Shown: positions 16,257 through 25,190, numbered from the stretch's first letter. The stretch: 64,000 nucleotides of DNA from an uncultured Alphaproteobacteria bacterium (GCA_947259105.1 CAMYKU010000006.1:17851-81850); one strand, 5' to 3'. Program-made: numbers and translations. The notes: generated by a model from the letters alone, not told the origin.

Positions 16257-17212
16257 GTCAGCGCGAACAGCGTATCGGGGTCCTGACGCGCCGGCAGCAG
16301 CAGATCGAGACGCGCATCGCCGGTCTCGAAGCAATGGCCCAGCGCGCGCGCCAGCTCGGCCAGCCCGAGGCGGATCTGCACCGGGCCGCGGCGGCCGCGC
16401 AGCGGCGCCGCCAGCAACCGCGCGAAGGCCGCCTCGATGCGCCCATCCACACCATTGCTGCCGGTGGCGATGAAAATCGAAGCGGCGAGTTCGACGACCG
16501 GCCGGAACGGGATCATCAGATCGTCTGCCAGCCCGGCCCGGACGCCCTGGTCGCGCAGGCCCGCGCCGGGGTGCAGCCCGGCCGCGTGGACCGCCCGCGT
16601 CGCCGCGATGCGCAGCGCGGTGTGGCCGTAGTTAACCACGGCGTTGGCGCCCGGCCGCGCCGGGTCGCGGCGGAACCCCTTGCCGACGAGCCACGGCCAG
16701 TAATGCCGGGCGATCTCGGCCGCAAGCTCACCGCGCGTGCGCTTCGCCGTGCGCCAGCCGCGCATCGGCCGCGGCGCGGCTTTGAGCGCCTGCAGCTTGC
16801 CCTTGCCGCCCATGGTTTCCAGCGCCAGCACGCGCTGCGCGTCGCGGGCCCGCTCCAGCTGCCGCAGCAGGTGCCGCGCATAGGGCGGATAGAGCGCCAG
16901 CTGGGCGCGGATGCGGGCCGGCCAGCTCCGGTTCGGGACCTGCCAGGCCAGGCTGTGCGAATCGTGATTTGGGCCGCGCAACACGATCCCCGCGCCGCAC
17001 TCGGTCAGCGCCGCCAGCGCCGGCGCCGTCCAGGACGGGCCCGGACGGTACGCCACCATGCCGGCGATCGCCTCGACCGGAACGCGCTCGGCCTCGCGGT
17101 CGCCGCCGGCGATCACGATCTCGCGTCCGGACAGCGCCACCGCGCGGCGGTCCTCGGCGATTTCGACGATCCGTGCGGCCTCTTCGCGCAGGACGGCGGT
17201 TTCCAGCTCCAT
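16190..17212 (-). CDS. Stand-alone type II-like Cas1 homologue with substituted active site
   Basis: A 340-residue protein with the layout of type II Cas1 integrases. It has an N-terminal beta domain (RIVEIAEDRRAVALSGREIV, about residues 14-33), then GIVLRGPNHDSHSLAW, and a helical catalytic domain with ARHYWPWLVGKGFRRD, NAVVNYGHTALR, AGLHPGAGLRDQG and LADDLMIPFRPVVE. Active Cas1 proteins carry Glu, His and Glu in the places I align to Ala164 (eight before Trp172), Arg220 (G-L-H replaced by G-L-R) and Ile234 (DLMEPFRP replaced by DLMIPFRP). All three metal ligands therefore appear lost while the fold motifs are kept. No cas2, cas9, csn2 or CRISPR array is present. The last 20 residues derive from microrepeats. 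It may be a relic or a repurposed DNA-binding protein. Alignment is from memory. Confidence 0.8.
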   Translation of the reverse strand: MELETAVLREEAARIVEIAEDRRAVALSGREIVIAGGDREAERVPVEAIAGMVAYRPGPSWTAPALAALTECGAGIVLRGPNHDSHSLAWQVPNRSWPARIRAQLALYPPYARHLLRQLERARDAQRVLALETMGGKGKLQALKAAPRPMRGWRTAKRTRGELAAEIARHYWPWLVGKGFRRDPARPGANAVVNYGHTALRIAATRAVHAAGLHPGAGLRDQGVRAGLADDLMIPFRPVVELAASIFIATGSNGVDGRIEAAFARLLAAPLRGRRGPVQIRLGLAELARALGHCFETGDARLDLLLPARQDPDTLFALTQGSGIRDQEPETTNDHLISDS

Positions 17213-17380
17213 CTCAGTCTCATTCCCCGGCGCCGCTTCGGTGCGGCGCGCGCCCCCCAGAAGACGCCCGCAGCGGTTAAACCCGCGTTAAGAGCCTGCC
17301 CCGTCGATGGTTGCCCGGCGGCGCCGGCGGGAGTATGGTGCGCGCCGTTCGGCGCAACCGGCACCTTCTATTCGGACATT

Positions 17381-18178
17381 ATGACGGACACTCCCGCACC
17401 GCGGCGCATCGGCGCCGTCAACTGGCTCGGCCTGTGGACCCTGTACCTGAAGGAGGTGCAGCGTTTCGTTGCGGTCAAGACGCAGGCGATCATCGCGCCG
17501 GTGGTCACGACCCTGCTGTTCCTCGCGGTCTTCACCCTGGCGCTGGGGCGCGCGGTGGAAATGGTGAACGGCGTGCCGTTCGCGCAGTTCCTGGCGCCGG
17601 GCCTGGTGATGATGGCGATGGTGCAGAACGCGTTCGCCAACACCTCCTCGTCGCTGGTGATCTCCAAGGTGCAGGGCAACATCGTCGATATCCTGATGCC
17701 GCCGCTGTCGCCGGCGGAGCTGACCGTCGGCATCGCGCTGGGCGGCACCACCCGCGGCCTCGTCGTCGGCGCCGCGACGCTGGCCGGCATGCGGGCGTTC
17801 GTCGAGTTCGGAATTCACGACGTCTTCTTCGTGCTGTTCCACGCCTTCGCGGCCTCGCTGATGCTCTCGCTGCTCGGCATGATCGGCGGCATCTGGGCCG
17901 ACAAGTTCGACCACATGGCGGCGGTGACCAATTTCGTGATCACCCCGTTCGCCTTCCTGTCGGGCACCTTCTATTCGATCCAGCGGCTGCCCGGGCTGTT
18001 CCAGACGCTGGCGCATCTCAACCCGTTCTTCTACATGATCGACGGATTCCGCTATGGCTTCACCGGCGTCACCGATACCGCGCCGATGCTGGGGGTTGCG
18101 GTCATGGTGGGGATCGATACCGTGCTGGCGCTGATCTGCTGGCGCCTGTTCGCCACCGGCTACAAGCTGAAAGCCTGA
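17381..18178 (+). CDS. ABC-2 type transporter permease
   Basis: A 265-residue ABC-2 membrane protein of the NodJ/DrrB-like export type, with about six transmembrane segments. The conserved C-terminal pattern (GTFYSIQRLPGLFQTLAHLN, then PFFYMIDGFRYGF) is typical. ATG at 17381 was chosen from the alignment with its neighbour; no clear ribosome site is visible. A paralogous permease starts 2 bp after its stop. No ABC ATPase lies nearby, so the partner must be elsewhere or each permease is co-opted by a distant ATPase. The exported substrate is unknown. Confidence 0.9.
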   Translation: MTDTPAPRRIGAVNWLGLWTLYLKEVQRFVAVKTQAIIAPVVTTLLFLAVFTLALGRAVEMVNGVPFAQFLAPGLVMMAMVQNAFANTSSSLVISKVQGNIVDILMPPLSPAELTVGIALGGTTRGLVVGAATLAGMRAFVEFGIHDVFFVLFHAFAASLMLSLLGMIGGIWADKFDHMAAVTNFVITPFAFLSGTFYSIQRLPGLFQTLAHLNPFFYMIDGFRYGFTGVTDTAPMLGVAVMVGIDTVLALICWRLFATGYKLKA

Positions 18179-18179
18179 A

Positions 18180-19238
18180 ATGACGCGGCGGCGCGCCCCG
18201 GACGATGCCGCGCCGAGCAGCCGTCCGCAGGATGGCGTGCGCGAGCCGCGCAAGACCGCGCCGAGCAGCCGTCCGCAGGATGGCGTGCGTGAGCCGCGCA
18301 AAACCGCGCCGAGTAGCCGTCCGCAGGATGGCGTGTGCGAGCCGCGCAAGACCGCGCCGAGCAGCCGTCCGCAGGATGGCGTGTGCGAGCCGCGCAAGAC
18401 CGCGCCGAGTAGCCATCCGCAGGATGGCGTGCGCGAGCCGCGCAAAACGGCGCCGCGGGCCCGCCATATCGGCTGGGTCAACCGCATCGGGCTGTGGACG
18501 CTGTTCTGGCGAGACCTCCTTCGCGACCTCGAGATCTGGAAGATCACCATCGCCGCGCCGGCGCTGCAGGCGGTCCTGTTCGCGCTGATCTTCCGGCTCG
18601 CGCTGGGCGGCGCGAACCTGACCATGGGCGGTCTCGACTTCTCCGCCTTCCTGGTGCCGGGCCTCGTCGCCCTGGTGGTCCTGGAGCGCGGCTTCGAGTC
18701 GACCGCCTACATGATGGTCTACGACAAGCTGGAGGGCATGATCACCGACGTCATCGGCGCGCCACTGACCCCGGCCGAGATGGTAACGGGGTTCGCGGTC
18801 ATGGCCGCGGTCTCGGCGGTGATCACCGGCATCGCGACCTGGTTCGCCCTGCTGCCGTTCCTTGTTGCGGCACCGGCGGCGCCGGTGCTGCTCCTCGCCT
18901 TCGCCTTCGGCGGCGGCATGATGATGGGGCTTGTCGGGCTGGCCGGCGGGCTGTGGGCCGACAAGTGGGACCACATCAGCGCGGTCCAGAGCTTCGTCGT
19001 CATCCCCGGAATCTATATGTCGGGCGTGTTCTTCTCGCTCGACCGGCTGCCGGCGGATATCCGCGTGGTCGCCGAGCTCAACCCGGTCTATTACGTCATC
19101 GACGGCGTGCGTTTCGGGCTGACCGGCGGCGCCGAAGCGGACCCGCGGACCGGCCTTGCCGTGGTGGCTGCCGCCGTCGCAGCGCTCTGGCTGCTGTGCT
19201 GGCGCCTGCTGGCGACGGGGTACAAGTTGAAGCCCTGA
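18180..19238 (+). CDS. ABC-2 type transporter permease with repeat-containing N-terminal extension
   Basis: A 352-residue paralogue of the preceding permease. Both end in the same manner (CWRLLATGYKLKP here, CWRLFATGYKLKA there) and share ELNPVYYVIDGVRFG-type motifs. Residues 11-90 are an extension not expected in the family: five copies of the 16-residue unit APSSRPQDGVREPRKT, basic and probably disordered, facing the cytoplasm ahead of the first helix. The start overlaps the upstream stop region (TGAAATG), so it is translationally coupled. The two may form a heterodimeric membrane domain. Confidence 0.88.
   Translation: MTRRRAPDDAAPSSRPQDGVREPRKTAPSSRPQDGVREPRKTAPSSRPQDGVCEPRKTAPSSRPQDGVCEPRKTAPSSHPQDGVREPRKTAPRARHIGWVNRIGLWTLFWRDLLRDLEIWKITIAAPALQAVLFALIFRLALGGANLTMGGLDFSAFLVPGLVALVVLERGFESTAYMMVYDKLEGMITDVIGAPLTPAEMVTGFAVMAAVSAVITGIATWFALLPFLVAAPAAPVLLLAFAFGGGMMMGLVGLAGGLWADKWDHISAVQSFVVIPGIYMSGVFFSLDRLPADIRVVAELNPVYYVIDGVRFGLTGGAEADPRTGLAVVAAAVAALWLLCWRLLATGYKLKP
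18210..18449 (+). repeat. 48-bp minisatellite, five in-frame copies
   Basis: Five tandem 48-bp units encode residues 11-90 of the second ABC-2 permease. Units differ at a few bases (cgc/tgc giving Arg or Cys; cgt/cat giving Arg or His). Copy number can change without a frameshift. Confidence 0.95.
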
Positions 19239-19310
19239 ACTGACTCGTTTTTCGGAAAGCAAAACGGTTGATTTCGTAGTGGAATGCTTTGCAAAACAAA
19301 AACAGTATCG

Positions 19311-19340
19311 TTAACAACTTAATAAGGATTTTCCTATCAA
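19311..19340 (+). promoter_or_regulatory. Possible promoter of first small membrane protein
   Basis: TTAACA (19311-19316), an 18-bp spacer and TATCAA (19335-19340), 40 bp before the start codon, in AT-rich DNA that stands out from the GC-rich surroundings. Confidence 0.35.
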
Positions 19341-19379
19341 ATACCCCTTGTGACGAGTCAATTTGTCGTGGAGGAAGCA

Positions 19380-19526
19380 ATGGTCGAATCCTATGCTGTC
19401 CGAGACGCGGTTTTAATTTGGATGCGACGGTTTGCATTCTATTTTCTCGGCGCAACAGGCGCGACGGGCGCGCTGCTCATGCTGTTCGGCACCCTGCTGT
19501 ATGCCAGTGGCGTGCTGGAGTGGTAG
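19380..19526 (+). CDS. 48-residue single-pass membrane protein, SGVLEW family, copy 1
   Basis: A very small gene: 48 codons from an ATG at 19380 with a GGAGGAA site a few bases upstream. The protein opens with a polar stretch, then RR at residues 16-17, a hydrophobic helix (about 18-42) and the ending YASGVLEW. A second gene 348 bp downstream encodes another 48-residue protein with RR at the same place, AF at 19-20, Gly24 and the same last six residues SGVLEW. Equal length, equal ending and good ribosome sites argue that both are real. The family is not known to me; small membrane proteins often stabilise larger membrane complexes. Confidence 0.65.
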   Translation: MVESYAVRDAVLIWMRRFAFYFLGATGATGALLMLFGTLLYASGVLEW

Positions 19527-19874
19527 GTCGCGGGTGCCGATCTGGCCTTAATGATCTGATATAAAACCATAAATTCCGTTACATGACAGACAGGGACCGC
19601 CGCGCCACCATTCGATGTGCGCGGGAGGCGGCTCTCGTACCCGGTGCAACATCCGAGCCGCCGCGGCGGGAGTTGTCACAAATCCATTAAATTGTTGCGG
19701 CCTCGCGTGCCCACGACGCGGGATGCCTGATTCCCAGCGGTTGTGGCCGGCTCCGGTCGGGTCATGGCGTGGAAATGGAATCGGTTTTGCACTTCCTCGC
19801 GTCGAGCCTATTGAAAGAACGCGGAGATTTTAGTAAAATACGGCATAATTGCTGCATTTCCTGGGGAGGAGGTT
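19527..19874. other. Gap between the twin small genes
   Basis: 348 bp. Apart from the promoter-like hexamers at 19811-19839 I see no gene; a 72-codon frame in the middle has no ribosome site and an odd composition. Confidence 0.45.
19811..19839 (+). promoter_or_regulatory. Sigma70-like promoter of second small membrane protein
   Basis: TTGAAA (19811-19816), 17-bp spacer, TAAAAT (19834-19839): five of six matches at both hexamers with ideal spacing, 35 bp before the ATG at 19875. It suggests the twin genes are transcribed separately. Confidence 0.6.
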
Positions 19875-20021
19875 ATGGCAAATATCAACGGGTGGCGTGC
19901 GCCTGTGGGCGCATGGGGGCGTCGGATCGCATTCTGTTGTTTCGGCGTCGTATCGACCACGCTCATGCTGATCGCGCTTATCGCGGCGTTCCTGGTCATG
20001 AGCGGCGTGCTGGAATGGTAG
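19875..20021 (+). CDS. 48-residue single-pass membrane protein, SGVLEW family, copy 2
   Basis: A 48-codon gene with a very strong GGGGAGGAGG ribosome site and a good upstream promoter. Features: polar start, RR at residues 16-17 (WGRRIAF), two Cys at 21-22, a hydrophobic helix (about 18-42), ending VMSGVLEW. It is a diverged paralogue of the gene at 19380, with the same length and ending. The rest of the helix has changed freely, so selection seems to act on the RR turn and the C-terminal six residues. By the positive-inside rule RR would face the cytoplasm and SGVLEW the periplasm. No known function. Confidence 0.68.
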   Translation: MANINGWRAPVGAWGRRIAFCCFGVVSTTLMLIALIAAFLVMSGVLEW

Positions 20022-20206
20022 GAAGACGGTAGGCGGTTGGCCGGGGTCATCCGGTCGACGGCGTCCTCGGCACGTTTGGCCTGCCCACGCCATCATTCGG
20101 CGCTGACGGCCGGCGCGCGACTGCCGGTGTGCCGATTCGCGCGGGCGACGGGCGGGGTTCGCCGGGTTAGGATCGGGCGGTATCGCGACCATCAGGGAGA
20201 CCCGCC

Positions 20207-20779
20207 ATGCCGCAGCCCGATCATATCGTCCGCACGAAGCTGCCCGACGCCGACGGGCTTGACGAGGACATCAAGGGATATTTTGCGAAATGCCAGGAGA
20301 AGCTTGGTCTGGTGCCCTACGTCTTGCGCGCGTATACGGGCAACCAGGAAAAGCTGCGGCATTTCATCGCCTTCTACAACGAGTTGATGCTTGCGGAGTC
20401 GGGCCTCAGCAAGCTTGAGCGCGAGATGATCGCCGTCGTCGTCTCCTCTGCGAACCGCTGTTACTACTGCCTCGTCGCCCACGGCCAGGCGGTACGGCAG
20501 CTTTCCGGCGACCCGCAGCTGGGCGAGATGATGGTGATGAACTACCGGGTCGCGGAACTGGAGCCGCGCCAGCGCGCCATGCTGGACTACGCCTGGAAGC
20601 TGACCACCGACCCGCACGGCATCGGCGAGCCCGACCGGCAGGCGCTGCGCGACGCCGGGTTCAGTGACGCCGACCTGTTCGACGTCACCGACGTCGCCGC
20701 CTTCTTCAACTATACCAACCGCATGGCGCACGGTCTCGACATGATGCCGAACCCGGACTACCACGCGATGGACCGGTAG
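20207..20779 (+). CDS. Peroxidase-related enzyme (AhpD/carboxymuconolactone decarboxylase family)
   Basis: A 190-residue protein of the 'uncharacterized peroxidase-related' branch of the AhpD-like superfamily. The redox pair is Cys-Tyr-Tyr-Cys in SSANRCYYCLVAHGQAV (about residues 80-96), with the downstream His of the AhpD proton-relay motif. Two CMD-like halves are visible. It probably handles peroxides or thiol redox in the cytoplasm. A single gene just ahead of the arginine cluster. Confidence 0.88.
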   Translation: MPQPDHIVRTKLPDADGLDEDIKGYFAKCQEKLGLVPYVLRAYTGNQEKLRHFIAFYNELMLAESGLSKLEREMIAVVVSSANRCYYCLVAHGQAVRQLSGDPQLGEMMVMNYRVAELEPRQRAMLDYAWKLTTDPHGIGEPDRQALRDAGFSDADLFDVTDVAAFFNYTNRMAHGLDMMPNPDYHAMDR

Positions 20780-20784
20780 CTGTT

Positions 20785-20808
20785 AGCTAGTGGCTAACGG
20801 CTAACCGC
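20785..20808. repeat. GCTAACGG-type microrepeat, copy 2
   Basis: A 24-bp stretch ending GTGGCTAACGGCTAACCGC; it matches 20 of 24 bases at 10309-10332. Confidence 0.6.
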
Positions 20809-20904
20809 TTCCTTTTCCCCCCGTTGACACCGCAAGGCCAAATGCAGATACTCCGCGGCTTCCGTTGAAATGTGCGATCCCGAAACCCCGGGAAGGGGGA
20901 GTCC

Positions 20905-22086
20905 GTGATTCAAGCCGTGATGCCGACCTATGGCCGTTATGACGTCGCGTTCGAGCGCGGCGAAGGCGTCTATCTGATCGCCGCGGACGGAAGGCGCTTC
21001 CTCGACTTCGCGGCGGGCATCGCGGTGAACAGTCTCGGCCACGCGCACCCGCACCTGGTCAAGGCGCTGCAGGATCAGGCGGCGAAGCTGTGGCACACCT
21101 CGAACCTGTACCGGTCGCCCGGCCAGGAACGGTTGGCCGAGCGGCTCGTCGCGGCCTCGTTCGCCGATACCGTGTTCTTCTGCAATTCCGGCGTCGAGGC
21201 GATCGAGGGCGGGATCAAGATCTGCCGCCGCTATCATTCGGCCGGCGGCAACCCCGGGCGCTGGCGCATCATCACCTTCGAGGGCGCCTTCCACGGGCGC
21301 ACCCTGTCGGCCCTGGCGGCCGCCAACAACCCCAAATATCTCGACGGCTTCGGCCCGAAGGTCGACGGTTTCGACAACGTCGCCTTCAACAACCTCAACG
21401 AGGTGCGCGCGGCGATCACCGACGAGACCGCGGCGATCCTGGTGGAGCCGCTGCAGGGCGAGGGCGGCATCCGCAAGGCGCAGCTGCATTTCCTGCGGGA
21501 TCTGCGCGCGGTCTGCGACGAATACGGCCTGCTGCTGTTCCTCGACGAGGTGCAATGCGGCATGGGTCGGACGGGCAGGCTGTTCGCCCATGAGTGGGCG
21601 GAGATCGCGCCGGATGTCGTGGCCACCGCCAAGGGGATCGGCTCCGGCTTCCCGATGGGCGCGATCCTGGCCCGCGAAGTGGCCGCGCGCGGCATGGTCC
21701 CGGGCATCCACGGCACCACGTTCGGCGGCAACCAGTTGGCGATGGCGGTCGGCAACGCGGTGATGGACGTGATGCTCGCCAACGGCTTCATGGACCGCGT
21801 GCGCGAGCGGGGCGAGGCGCTGTACGGCCGCCTGACGGCGATCGCCAAGATGTTCCCGGAGATCTTCAGGTCGGTGCGAGGGGCGGGGCTGATGCTGGGG
21901 CTCGAATGCGTCGTACCCGCCGGCGACGTGGTCGACAGGCTGCGCGACGGCGGGTTGCTGACGGTGCCGGCGGCCGAGAACGTGGTGCGCATCCTGCCGC
22001 CACTCGTCATCGAGCAGTCCCATATCGACGAGGCGGCGGGGATCATCGAACAGGTCGCCGCAAAATGGGGATCGGCCGATGGCTAG
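20905..22086 (+). CDS. argD: Acetylornithine aminotransferase
   Basis: A 393-residue class III PLP aminotransferase, converting N-acetylglutamate semialdehyde to N-acetylornithine (and often serving in lysine synthesis as well). Visible motifs are [37 protein letters not shown] and [14 protein letters not shown] with the Schiff-base Lys. I chose the GTG at 20905, which has GGAAGGGGGAG just upstream and begins [16 protein letters not shown] as family members do. The stop overlaps the argF start by 8 bp, so the two are coupled. Confidence 0.93.
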   Translation: MIQAVMPTYGRYDVAFERGEGVYLIAADGRRFLDFAAGIAVNSLGHAHPHLVKALQDQAAKLWHTSNLYRSPGQERLAERLVAASFADTVFFCNSGVEAIEGGIKICRRYHSAGGNPGRWRIITFEGAFHGRTLSALAAANNPKYLDGFGPKVDGFDNVAFNNLNEVRAAITDETAAILVEPLQGEGGIRKAQLHFLRDLRAVCDEYGLLLFLDEVQCGMGRTGRLFAHEWAEIAPDVVATAKGIGSGFPMGAILAREVAARGMVPGIHGTTFGGNQLAMAVGNAVMDVMLANGFMDRVRERGEALYGRLTAIAKMFPEIFRSVRGAGLMLGLECVVPAGDVVDRLRDGGLLTVPAAENVVRILPPLVIEQSHIDEAAGIIEQVAAKWGSADG

Positions 22087-22990
22087 GCCGGCGCCCCGGC
22101 ATTTCCTCGATCTCGACGAGGTCGAAAAGGACGAACTGCGAAAAATCCTCGACCTCGGCCGTGCCTTCAAGGACGGCACGGCGGCCGGCCCGCAGCCGCT
22201 TGCCGGCAAGACGCTGGCGATGATCTTCGAGAAGCCGTCGACCCGCACGCGGGTGAGCTTCGAGGTCGGGGTTCGCCAGCTCGGCGGCGAGGCGGTGGTG
22301 CTGAGCCACACCGAGATGCAGCTTGGCCGCGGCGAGACGGTGGCCGACACCGCGCGCGTGTTGTCGCGCTACGTGGACGCGATCATGATCCGCACCGATG
22401 CGCCGGAAAAGCTTCTGGAACTGGCCGAATACGCAACGGTGCCGGTGATCAACGGGCTGACCGACCGCTCGCACCCGTGCCAGCTGATGGCCGACGTCAT
22501 GACCTACGAAGAACACAAGGGGCCGATCGCCGGGGGCCGCGTTGCGTGGTGCGGCGACGGCAACAACATGGCGACGAGCTGGATCCATGCTGCCGCGCAG
22601 TTCGATTTCGAACTCCGCCTGGCCTGCCCGGCCGACCTCGCCCCGCTGCCCGACGCCATGGCCTGGGCAAGGGCAAGGGGCGCCAGCGTCAGCGAAACCC
22701 GGGACCCGGAGGCCGCGGTCGCCGGTGTCGATTGCGTGGTGACCGACACCTGGGTCTCGATGGGCGACAAAGACGCCGTGAGCCGGCACAACATGCTGAA
22801 GCCGTACCAGGTCAACGAGCGCCTCATGGGCCTCGCGGCAAAGGACGCGATATTCATGCACTGCCTGCCGGCGCACCGCGAGGAAGAGACGACCGCTTCG
22901 GTCATCGACGGCCCGCAATCCGCGGTCTGGGACGAGGCGGAAAACCGCCTGCATGCGCAGAAGGCCATCCTTGCCTGGTGCCTCGCATGA
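22079..22990 (+). CDS. argF: Ornithine carbamoyltransferase
   Basis: A 303-residue enzyme making citrulline from ornithine and carbamoyl phosphate. Carbamoyl-phosphate site STRTR in [15 protein letters not shown] (about residues 44-58); HPCQ; ornithine site with SMGDK; and catalytic Cys in HCLPAHR. The length is normal. It overlaps argD by 8 bp and hslO by 4 bp (ATGA), a tight argD-argF-hslO cluster seen in many alphaproteobacteria. Confidence 0.96.
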   Translation: MARPAPRHFLDLDEVEKDELRKILDLGRAFKDGTAAGPQPLAGKTLAMIFEKPSTRTRVSFEVGVRQLGGEAVVLSHTEMQLGRGETVADTARVLSRYVDAIMIRTDAPEKLLELAEYATVPVINGLTDRSHPCQLMADVMTYEEHKGPIAGGRVAWCGDGNNMATSWIHAAAQFDFELRLACPADLAPLPDAMAWARARGASVSETRDPEAAVAGVDCVVTDTWVSMGDKDAVSRHNMLKPYQVNERLMGLAAKDAIFMHCLPAHREEETTASVIDGPQSAVWDEAENRLHAQKAILAWCLA

Positions 22991-23901
22991 CGGAACATCC
23001 GGGCGGCAGGCCGGCCGACGACGTCATACAGCCGTTCCAGATCGAGGGACCGGGCCTGCGCGGCCGCCTGGTGCGTCTCGGCCCGGCTATCGACACCGTC
23101 CTCAAACGGCACGACTACGCGCCGCCGGTGGCCGCGCTGCTGGCCGAGACGCTGGCGCTGGCAGTGGCGCTGTCGGCGGCGCTCAAGTATGACGGGATCT
23201 TCACGCTGCAGATAAAGGGCGACGGGCCGGTCCCGATGATCGTCGCCGACGTCACCAGTGGCGGCGCGCTGCGGGGCTATGCCGAGGTCACGGGCGACCT
23301 GCCGCCGGATCCCGAGATTCTCGCCGCCCCGGTGCCGCGGCTCGTCGGGGCCGGACACCTGGCCTTCACCGTCGACCAGGGTGAGCATAGCGAACGGTAC
23401 CAGGGCATCGTCGAGCTCGCCGGGACATCGCTCGCCGAGTGCGTTCACCATTATTTCCGGCAGTCGGAGCAGTTCGGCGCAGCCATGCGCCTGACGGCGG
23501 GCCGCAACAGCGCCGGCCTGTGGCGGGCCGGCGCCATGATGCTGCAGCGCCTGCCCGATCACGAGCCGATCATCGTCCGCGAGGAACGTGACGAATCGTG
23601 GCGCCGTGCCGTCATCCTGATGGACAGCGTGACGGGAGAGGAACTGCTGGACCGCGACCTCGCGCCGGCGGACCTGCTGTTCCGGCTGTTCCACGAGGAC
23701 GGCGTCCGGATCTTCAACCAGCAGGAACTGACGTTCGGGTGCCGTTGCTCGCGCGCGCGGGCCGCCCGCATCCTGGGCTCGCTGCCGCGTGCGGAAATCG
23801 AAACGCTGTTCGTGGACGGCCGGATCACGGTGACCTGCCAGTTCTGCAATACCACCGAGGCGTTCGACCCGGACGAGATCGCCGCCCTGTATGATGCTTG
23901 A
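22987..23901 (+). CDS. hslO: Hsp33 redox-regulated chaperone
   Basis: A 304-residue Hsp33. The C-terminal redox switch is intact: CRC in [14 protein letters not shown] and CQFC in [13 protein letters not shown], the four Cys that bind zinc when reduced and form disulfides under oxidative stress, turning on holdase activity. The N-terminal substrate-binding domain is also recognisable ([20 protein letters not shown], partly shown). Start at 22987 by ATGA overlap with argF. Confidence 0.95.
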   Translation: MTEHPGGRPADDVIQPFQIEGPGLRGRLVRLGPAIDTVLKRHDYAPPVAALLAETLALAVALSAALKYDGIFTLQIKGDGPVPMIVADVTSGGALRGYAEVTGDLPPDPEILAAPVPRLVGAGHLAFTVDQGEHSERYQGIVELAGTSLAECVHHYFRQSEQFGAAMRLTAGRNSAGLWRAGAMMLQRLPDHEPIIVREERDESWRRAVILMDSVTGEELLDRDLAPADLLFRLFHEDGVRIFNQQELTFGCRCSRARAARILGSLPRAEIETLFVDGRITVTCQFCNTTEAFDPDEIAALYDA

Positions 23902-23971
23902 AGGCGTGCGGCACGACCGGCTATGCTTCGCCGACACCGCCGTCATCCGTGCACGACAAGGAAACCGCGCC

Positions 23972-24562
23972 ATGCGACGTATCGGAAAACTCGCTGTTCC
24001 TGCATTCCTGGCCCTGGCCCTCGCGGCCTGTACATCAGGGCCGCCGGAGCCGACGTCATGGCCGGATATCACGTTCACGAATCTGCGGCCGATCGAATTC
24101 GACGTCGCCGAAATCAAGATCGTCACGCCGTATCGCGAACCGATCGAGCGGCCCCATGTCGGCGAACAGTTCCCGGTTTCGCCCAGCCGTGCGGCGCGGA
24201 ACTGGGCGGAGGACCGACTGCGCGCCGTCGGCCGGCGCGGAACGCTGACCGTCAGAATCCTCGAATCCGGCGCGGTCGAGGAAGTGCTGGAATCGTCCGG
24301 CGGCCTGAAGGGGATGCTGACCTGGGAGCAGTCCGAGAAATACACCGTCGTCATCGCCATGGAGATCAAGGCGCTGGACCCGGTCGGCCCGCGGGCGGCC
24401 ACGGCCACGGCGCGGACCCGGAAAAGCACCACGGTCCGCGAGGACGCGACGCTCGAACAGCGTGACCAGATCTGGTACGTGCTGACCAAGGATACGATGG
24501 CGGATTTCGACGCCGCCATGGAGCGCCAGATCCGGACGACCCTGGGCGGCTTCCTGAAATAG
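23972..24562 (+). CDS. Putative lipoprotein
   Basis: A 196-residue exported lipoprotein with lipobox LAAC (MRRIGKLAVPAFLALALAAC), so Cys20 should be lipidated. The rest is mixed alpha/beta with no family I recognise. An upstream in-frame ATG at 23891 overlaps hslO but would put the signal peptide inside the protein, so 23972 is preferred. It lies between hslO and recX in the same direction; the next residue after Cys is Thr, giving outer-membrane sorting if usual rules hold. Confidence 0.8.
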   Translation: MRRIGKLAVPAFLALALAACTSGPPEPTSWPDITFTNLRPIEFDVAEIKIVTPYREPIERPHVGEQFPVSPSRAARNWAEDRLRAVGRRGTLTVRILESGAVEEVLESSGGLKGMLTWEQSEKYTVVIAMEIKALDPVGPRAATATARTRKSTTVREDATLEQRDQIWYVLTKDTMADFDAAMERQIRTTLGGFLK

Positions 24563-24587
24563 CGGCGCCGCGATCGGCGGCCGGCGC

Positions 24588-25190
24588 ATGCGCAAGGAGA
24601 CCGGGGAGTCCCCGGGCGCCGGCAAACCCGGCCGGCGCCCGCCGAAGAAGGCGACCGCGAAACACCTGGAGAACGTTGCGCTGTGGTATCTGCAGCGCTT
24701 CGCCGCCAGCGCCGCGAGCCTGCGCCTTGTGCTGATGCGCCGGGTCGACAAGTCCGTCCGCGCGCACGACACCGACCGCGCCGAGGGCACGGCCCTGGTC
24801 GACGATATCGTCGCACGGTTCCGCGCCTCCGGCCTGCTGGACGACCGGGTGTACGCGGAAGGGCGCGCGCGCAGCCTGCATCGCCGCGGCGTCTCGGTCC
24901 GGGGCATAAGGGCGCGGCTCCGCGCCAAGGGAGTCGGCGCCGAAGACATCGAGGCGGCGCTCGCCGTGCTGCGCGAACACGCGGCGGAACCGGACCTCAC
25001 CGCCGCCATCGCCTATGCGAGCCGCCGCCGCATCGGCCCGTACCGCAGGGGCGGCGACCGCGAGGCGATGCGCGAGCGCGACCTCGCGGCCCTGGCCCGC
25101 CAGGGTTTCACCTATGACACCGCCCGGCGGGTGATCGGGGCGGACGACGTCACCGCGCTGGAGATGGAGGCGGAAACGCGCGACGCGTGA
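24588..25190 (+). CDS. recX: Regulatory protein RecX
   Basis: A 200-residue RecX homologue made of three-helix repeats. Recognisable parts are ALWYLQRFAASAASLRLVLM and LLDDRVYAEGRARSLHRRGV followed by IRARLRAKGV; the C-terminal repeat has ARQGFTYDTARRVI. RecX binds RecA filaments and limits recombinase activity. Here it is not next to recA but follows a lipoprotein gene by 25 bp. Confidence 0.9.
   Translation: MRKETGESPGAGKPGRRPPKKATAKHLENVALWYLQRFAASAASLRLVLMRRVDKSVRAHDTDRAEGTALVDDIVARFRASGLLDDRVYAEGRARSLHRRGVSVRGIRARLRAKGVGAEDIEAALAVLREHAAEPDLTAAIAYASRRRIGPYRRGGDREAMRERDLAALARQGFTYDTARRVIGADDVTALEMEAETRDA

Noticed and set aside
16190..17300. A CRISPR array near the Cas1-like gene
   Set aside because: I looked for regularly spaced 25-40-bp repeats on both sides (15-20 kb) and found none; the microrepeats at 16188-16256 are too short and unspaced.
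19615..19833. 72-codon frame between the twin small genes
   Set aside because: No ribosome site, Arg/Cys-rich composition, overlaps the promoter of the second small gene.
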